Assembly: GCA_028753945.1 (NCBI GenBank)
Contig: JAPNXP010000008.1
Span: forward strand, 4,588,001-4,652,000
Direction of reading: 5' to 3'
Origin: Hexactinellida sp. DTS-2022
Lineage: Eukaryota; Porifera; Hexactinellida
Length of the DNA: 64,000 nt
Part shown: positions 61,791-64,000 of the stretch, in pieces
Numbering within the stretch: position 1 is the stretch's first letter
How the letters are laid out: every line of letters starts with the position of its first letter
Notes under the pieces: generated by a model
What the model was told of the DNA's origin: nothing
The model's database searches: none
Seen by the model: only the letters and a program-made list of their open reading frames with translations
Program-made: the position numbers and the translations under genes

Positions 61791-62171
61791 CTTTGAAGAA
61801 AGAAGAAATTAGTTCATTTGAATCTTAAGTAGTATCCGCTTACTTGAGGCACTGTTTAGTTGACTCAAATTTGTTACTAATTTTATTGTTTTTTTAGAAC
61901 TACATAAATAGATTATTATCAGTTAAAAAATATAAGGGATATTCAAACTTCAAATATCGCAAAATTTCAAAAAGATTGGGCACTTCATCCCTATATTATA
62001 CCCTATTTTATTGTATAATTATGTAAGACATAATGATGGTATGTTTGTATATTGACTTATATTAACTAATTATAGCGATTCACTTTTATTTAATGCACGG
62101 TTAGTAATTCCAACAAAATATCAAATTATAATAGCAAAACATTATGTACAATTAAGAAAATTAACTAATAA

Positions 62172-63128
62172 TTACGGAGAGTATATTCCAAAATATTGCA
62201 AATCACTACTACTAGAGTCAGTATCTGGATTTATAAAATCGCAATACCTGTCCTGATCTGAGAGTGGTGTGGAGGAAGGAATGGGAGATGGAAACTCTGG
62301 TGATGTGCTATGTGATGGGCTTTGTAATGGGATATGTGATGGGCTCTGTAATGGGCTCTTTAATGTGCTTTGTGATGGGCTTTGTAATGGGCTCTGTGAT
62401 GGGCTTTGTAATGGGCTCTTTAATGGGCTTTGTAATGTGCTTTGTGATGGGCTTTGTGATGGGCTATGTGATGGGCTTTGTGATGGGCTCTTTAATGGGG
62501 TTTGTGCTAATGGAGCAGGGATCTCGCATGTTGATTTCGATGCTGTTTTCTTTGATTTATTATTATTCTTTTTGCAGGAATTCCATTTGTGTTTGTTTAC
62601 ATATTTGCAATGTCTCTTCTGATACCTTAATCGCTCCGCTTTCACAGAACATATGTTTATGTTAAGGAAAGTATTTACACACTTTGTGTTGAATTTTGTA
62701 AGTGTGTGTCCTCTCAAAGAATCGTACTTAGCGATATCAATATCTAAATATGATTTCCCATCCTTATTCGCTATTTGTGTGAATTTGTATATGTTGAGGA
62801 ATCTCTGCACTCTTCCGTTTGTTTTACTAAACTTGAATGGTCTGATATTATTCTTAACACACCTTTTGTGTGTATTATACCCTCCATGCTTGTTAGTGTA
62901 TTCGCGTGGATAATTTGTTAAACTCCCAACAGGGGAATGAGGATATAAATCTGTTATTGATGGCTCTAAGGAATTGAGTTCAATTCGGTTATAATAATCA
63001 TGATTTCCTGTAACTCTATTAATAGGATAAATTGTAATGAATGGTTGTTGTTGTTGTTGTTGTCGCTGTTGGTGTTGATTTGGGCTGGGAAAGTAAGCTT
63101 GATGAGTTCGTTGTTGTTGTTGATCCAT
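62172..63128 (-). CDS. Cluster gene 7: 318-aa family member with Gln tract and Ser-Pro repeat tail
   Basis: Single exon. The N-terminus is Gln-rich (MDQQQQ...; QRQQQQQQPF at about 21-30). The module covers about 97-185: RPFKFSKTNGRVQRFLNIYK, KSYLDIDIAKYDSLRG, TLTKFNTKCVNTFLNINI, SVKAERLRYQKRHCKYVNKH, then KWNSC. After it comes a basic KKNNNKSKKTASK and, at about 211-285, tandem Ser-Pro units (SPSQ, SPLQ, SPLK) from a 12-bp DNA repeat. The C-terminus is acidic and Ser-rich. Ser-Pro and Gln tracts flanking a basic module would fit a transcriptional regulator, but this is inference. A TATAAATA box lies 45 bp before the ATG. Confidence 0.88.
   Translation of the reverse strand: MDQQQQRTHQAYFPSPNQHQQRQQQQQQPFITIYPINRVTGNHDYYNRIELNSLEPSITDLYPHSPVGSLTNYPREYTNKHGGYNTHKRCVKNNIRPFKFSKTNGRVQRFLNIYKFTQIANKDGKSYLDIDIAKYDSLRGHTLTKFNTKCVNTFLNINICSVKAERLRYQKRHCKYVNKHKWNSCKKNNNKSKKTASKSTCEIPAPLAQTPLKSPSQSPSHSPSQSPSQSTLQSPLKSPLQSPSQSPLQSPSQSTLKSPLQSPSHIPLQSPSHSTSPEFPSPIPSSTPLSDQDRYCDFINPDTDSSSSDLQYFGIYSP
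62310..62500 (-). repeat. 12-bp minisatellite coding Ser-Pro repeats
   Basis: Units such as GATGGGCTTTGT and AATGGGCTCTGT (plus strand) repeat about 15 times inside gene 7 and encode S-P-(S/L)-(Q/K) units. The repeat stays in frame, and open frames on the opposite strand are its shadows. Confidence 0.9.
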
Positions 63129-63172
63129 CGGTTGGTTGGTAGGGTAATTTTCTTAAAATTTTTATCCTCTAG

Positions 63173-63180
63173 TATTTATA
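63173..63180 (-). promoter_or_regulatory. TATA box of cluster gene 7
   Basis: Minus-strand GGCTATAAATACTAG; TATAAATA is 45 bp before the ATG. Confidence 0.75.
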
Positions 63181-63220
63181 GCCATGGTTAAAATATTTAT
63201 TTGAACCTCAGAAAAATAGA

Positions 63221-63472
63221 GTAGAAATTTAGAAACAGCATCTTTTTCTACTATCAATTGCAAAATATGTTTTATTGTTATTTAGTTAAGAGTTGGCTAG
63301 TTTTACTCATTTCTACTTGTGGTACTGATGTCCGAAATACTTCCCACAATTAATAAGTATGTCCACCAGATTATTTCTACACCAAACTTCTTTAAATTCT
63401 ACTTTGTTGCTTTACATTTTCTACGTTCTGTCTAACTTTTTCTTTAAACTAATTTCTTTGAATATAGTAGAA
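63221..63472. promoter_or_regulatory. Dense TTCTAC/GTAGAA motif cluster upstream of gene 7
   Basis: Seven exact copies in 252 bp: GTAGAA at 63,221 and 63,467; TTCTAC at 63,246, 63,311, 63,375, 63,397 and 63,419. A one-mismatch AAAAAGTAGATTTTT lies near 63,516. About 0.2 are expected by composition. They begin about 95 bp before the start codon, beyond the TATA box. Confidence 0.55.
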
Positions 63473-63852
63473 AGTCTTGCAAATATAGCTACATCATTCC
63501 AAATATACTTACTAGAAAAAGTAGATTTTTAGCTTTGTATTAGGATCTATTGCAAATAGGAAAATTATTGACACAACTTGCTTCATTAATAATGTACTGT
63601 TTTAAGTTATGAAGAATGAGGTATTATTCATAATTCATTAAAATTAGATTAATTATCCCATTGAATAGCATGGGTATCATATTAAGCTGAAATATTGATT
63701 ACTCTTAATTAATTAATCATTATAGGATCATTTTCCATAAAGTATTTGCATAGGTTTAATGTTGATGTACTGTTGAGGAATATTTGACTCAGAAAAAGCA
63801 TTCCCTATCACAAGATGGTGCATTCGAGTTATGCATCATAAGAATTACTCTA
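63473..63852. other. AT-rich intergenic stretch
   Basis: No gene, MITE or repeat recognised between the motif cluster and the terminal MITE. Confidence 0.5.
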
Positions 63853-64000
63853 CAGTTAAGTTTTCATGATAAGAGTCGCATTTTTCACTAAATTTGCTTT
63901 CTAATAGGCGAATTTGCCATTAGAGGAATATAGTTAACATTAAATGCTCGCTTAAGGATGAAAAGGAACCTGTTAATAAAGCAATGCATTGCTATTAAGC
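63853..64000. mobile_element. Pogo-like MITE cut by the window end
   Basis: Starts TACAGTTAAGTTTTCATGAT, then GTCGCATTTTTCACTAAATT, TTTCTAATAGGCGAATTTGC and GCTATTAAGC at the edge; TAATAGCAA family as at 44,210 and 56,253. Confidence 0.65.

Larger units (their letters stand above)
60636..62171. other. Spacer between genes 6 and 7 with repeats and an orphan TATA box
   Basis: An imperfect direct duplication TTGCAATTACTGTATTTAAA.../TTGTAATTACTGTATTAAAA, each followed by TAAACAAGTTATTAT, lies near 60,768 and 60,826. An orphan TATATAAATA lies at 61,228. A degraded pogo-like MITE lies at 61,613-61,790. AATAAA on the minus strand (62,085-62,090) probably serves gene 7. No gene recognised. Confidence 0.6.

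Noticed and set aside
62264..62913. Met/Gly/Phe-rich open frames opposite gene 7
   Set aside because: Shadows of the 12-bp Ser-Pro minisatellite; gene 7 has the family module and a TATA box.
50110..63128. Homeodomain or other classical DNA-binding fold for the family module
   Set aside because: The basic helix looks superficially similar to a recognition helix, but the W-F-x-N signature and the three-helix spacing are absent. I left the function open.
50110..63128. The cluster as retrocopies or viral insertions
   Set aside because: Promoters are shared and there are no poly(A) tails or target duplications around the genes, so tandem duplication fits better. A foreign origin of the founder cannot be excluded.

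Overview
The window is AT-rich eukaryotic nuclear DNA. Genes with short GT-AG introns, a recognisable methionine synthase reductase (MTRR), many short non-autonomous DNA transposons and a large satellite array point to an invertebrate animal. Nothing fixes the phylum.

Region 1 (1 to about 34,544) is one uninterrupted head-to-tail satellite array. The monomer is about 158 bp and is itself built from two related halves. Each monomer carries a short perfect hairpin, a 13-mer identical to the terminal repeat of local pogo/Tigger-like elements, and a CENP-B-box-like stretch. Several nested higher-order periods (472, 2,803, about 3,750, 3,870 and 5,960 bp) show repeated unequal exchange. The only foreign insertion is a 155-bp hAT-type MITE at 26,658 with an 8-bp target duplication.

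Region 2 (34,662-39,688, + strand) holds the last eleven exons of MTRR (379 codons plus stop, all phases consistent). The FMN domain and the start of the FAD domain are missing to the left, so the satellite array either lies inside an MTRR intron or has cut the gene.

Region 3 (41,251-49,469, + strand) is a 12-exon gene for a 643-residue protein: an N-terminal coiled coil and a long Ser/Pro/Lys-rich tail. I do not recognise it. Its introns are filled with pogo-like, hAT-like and fold-back MITEs.

Region 4 (50,110-63,128) is the most unusual part: seven small single-exon genes on both strands. Their proteins are very different overall but share a degenerate C-terminal module of about 75 residues: a short beta-like strand, an amphipathic helix with F...C/F, then a basic helix ending R-x-(R/K/M)-Y-x-K-(R/K)-x-C-(K/R). 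Four have a TATAAATA box 43-48 bp before the ATG and two have TATATAAT at 55-64 bp. The spacers between them are rich in a TTCTAC/GTAGAA hexamer. The family looks like a fast-evolving, probably nuclear, lineage-specific gene cluster; I know no named family that fits. The rest of the region is MITE-rich intergenic DNA.
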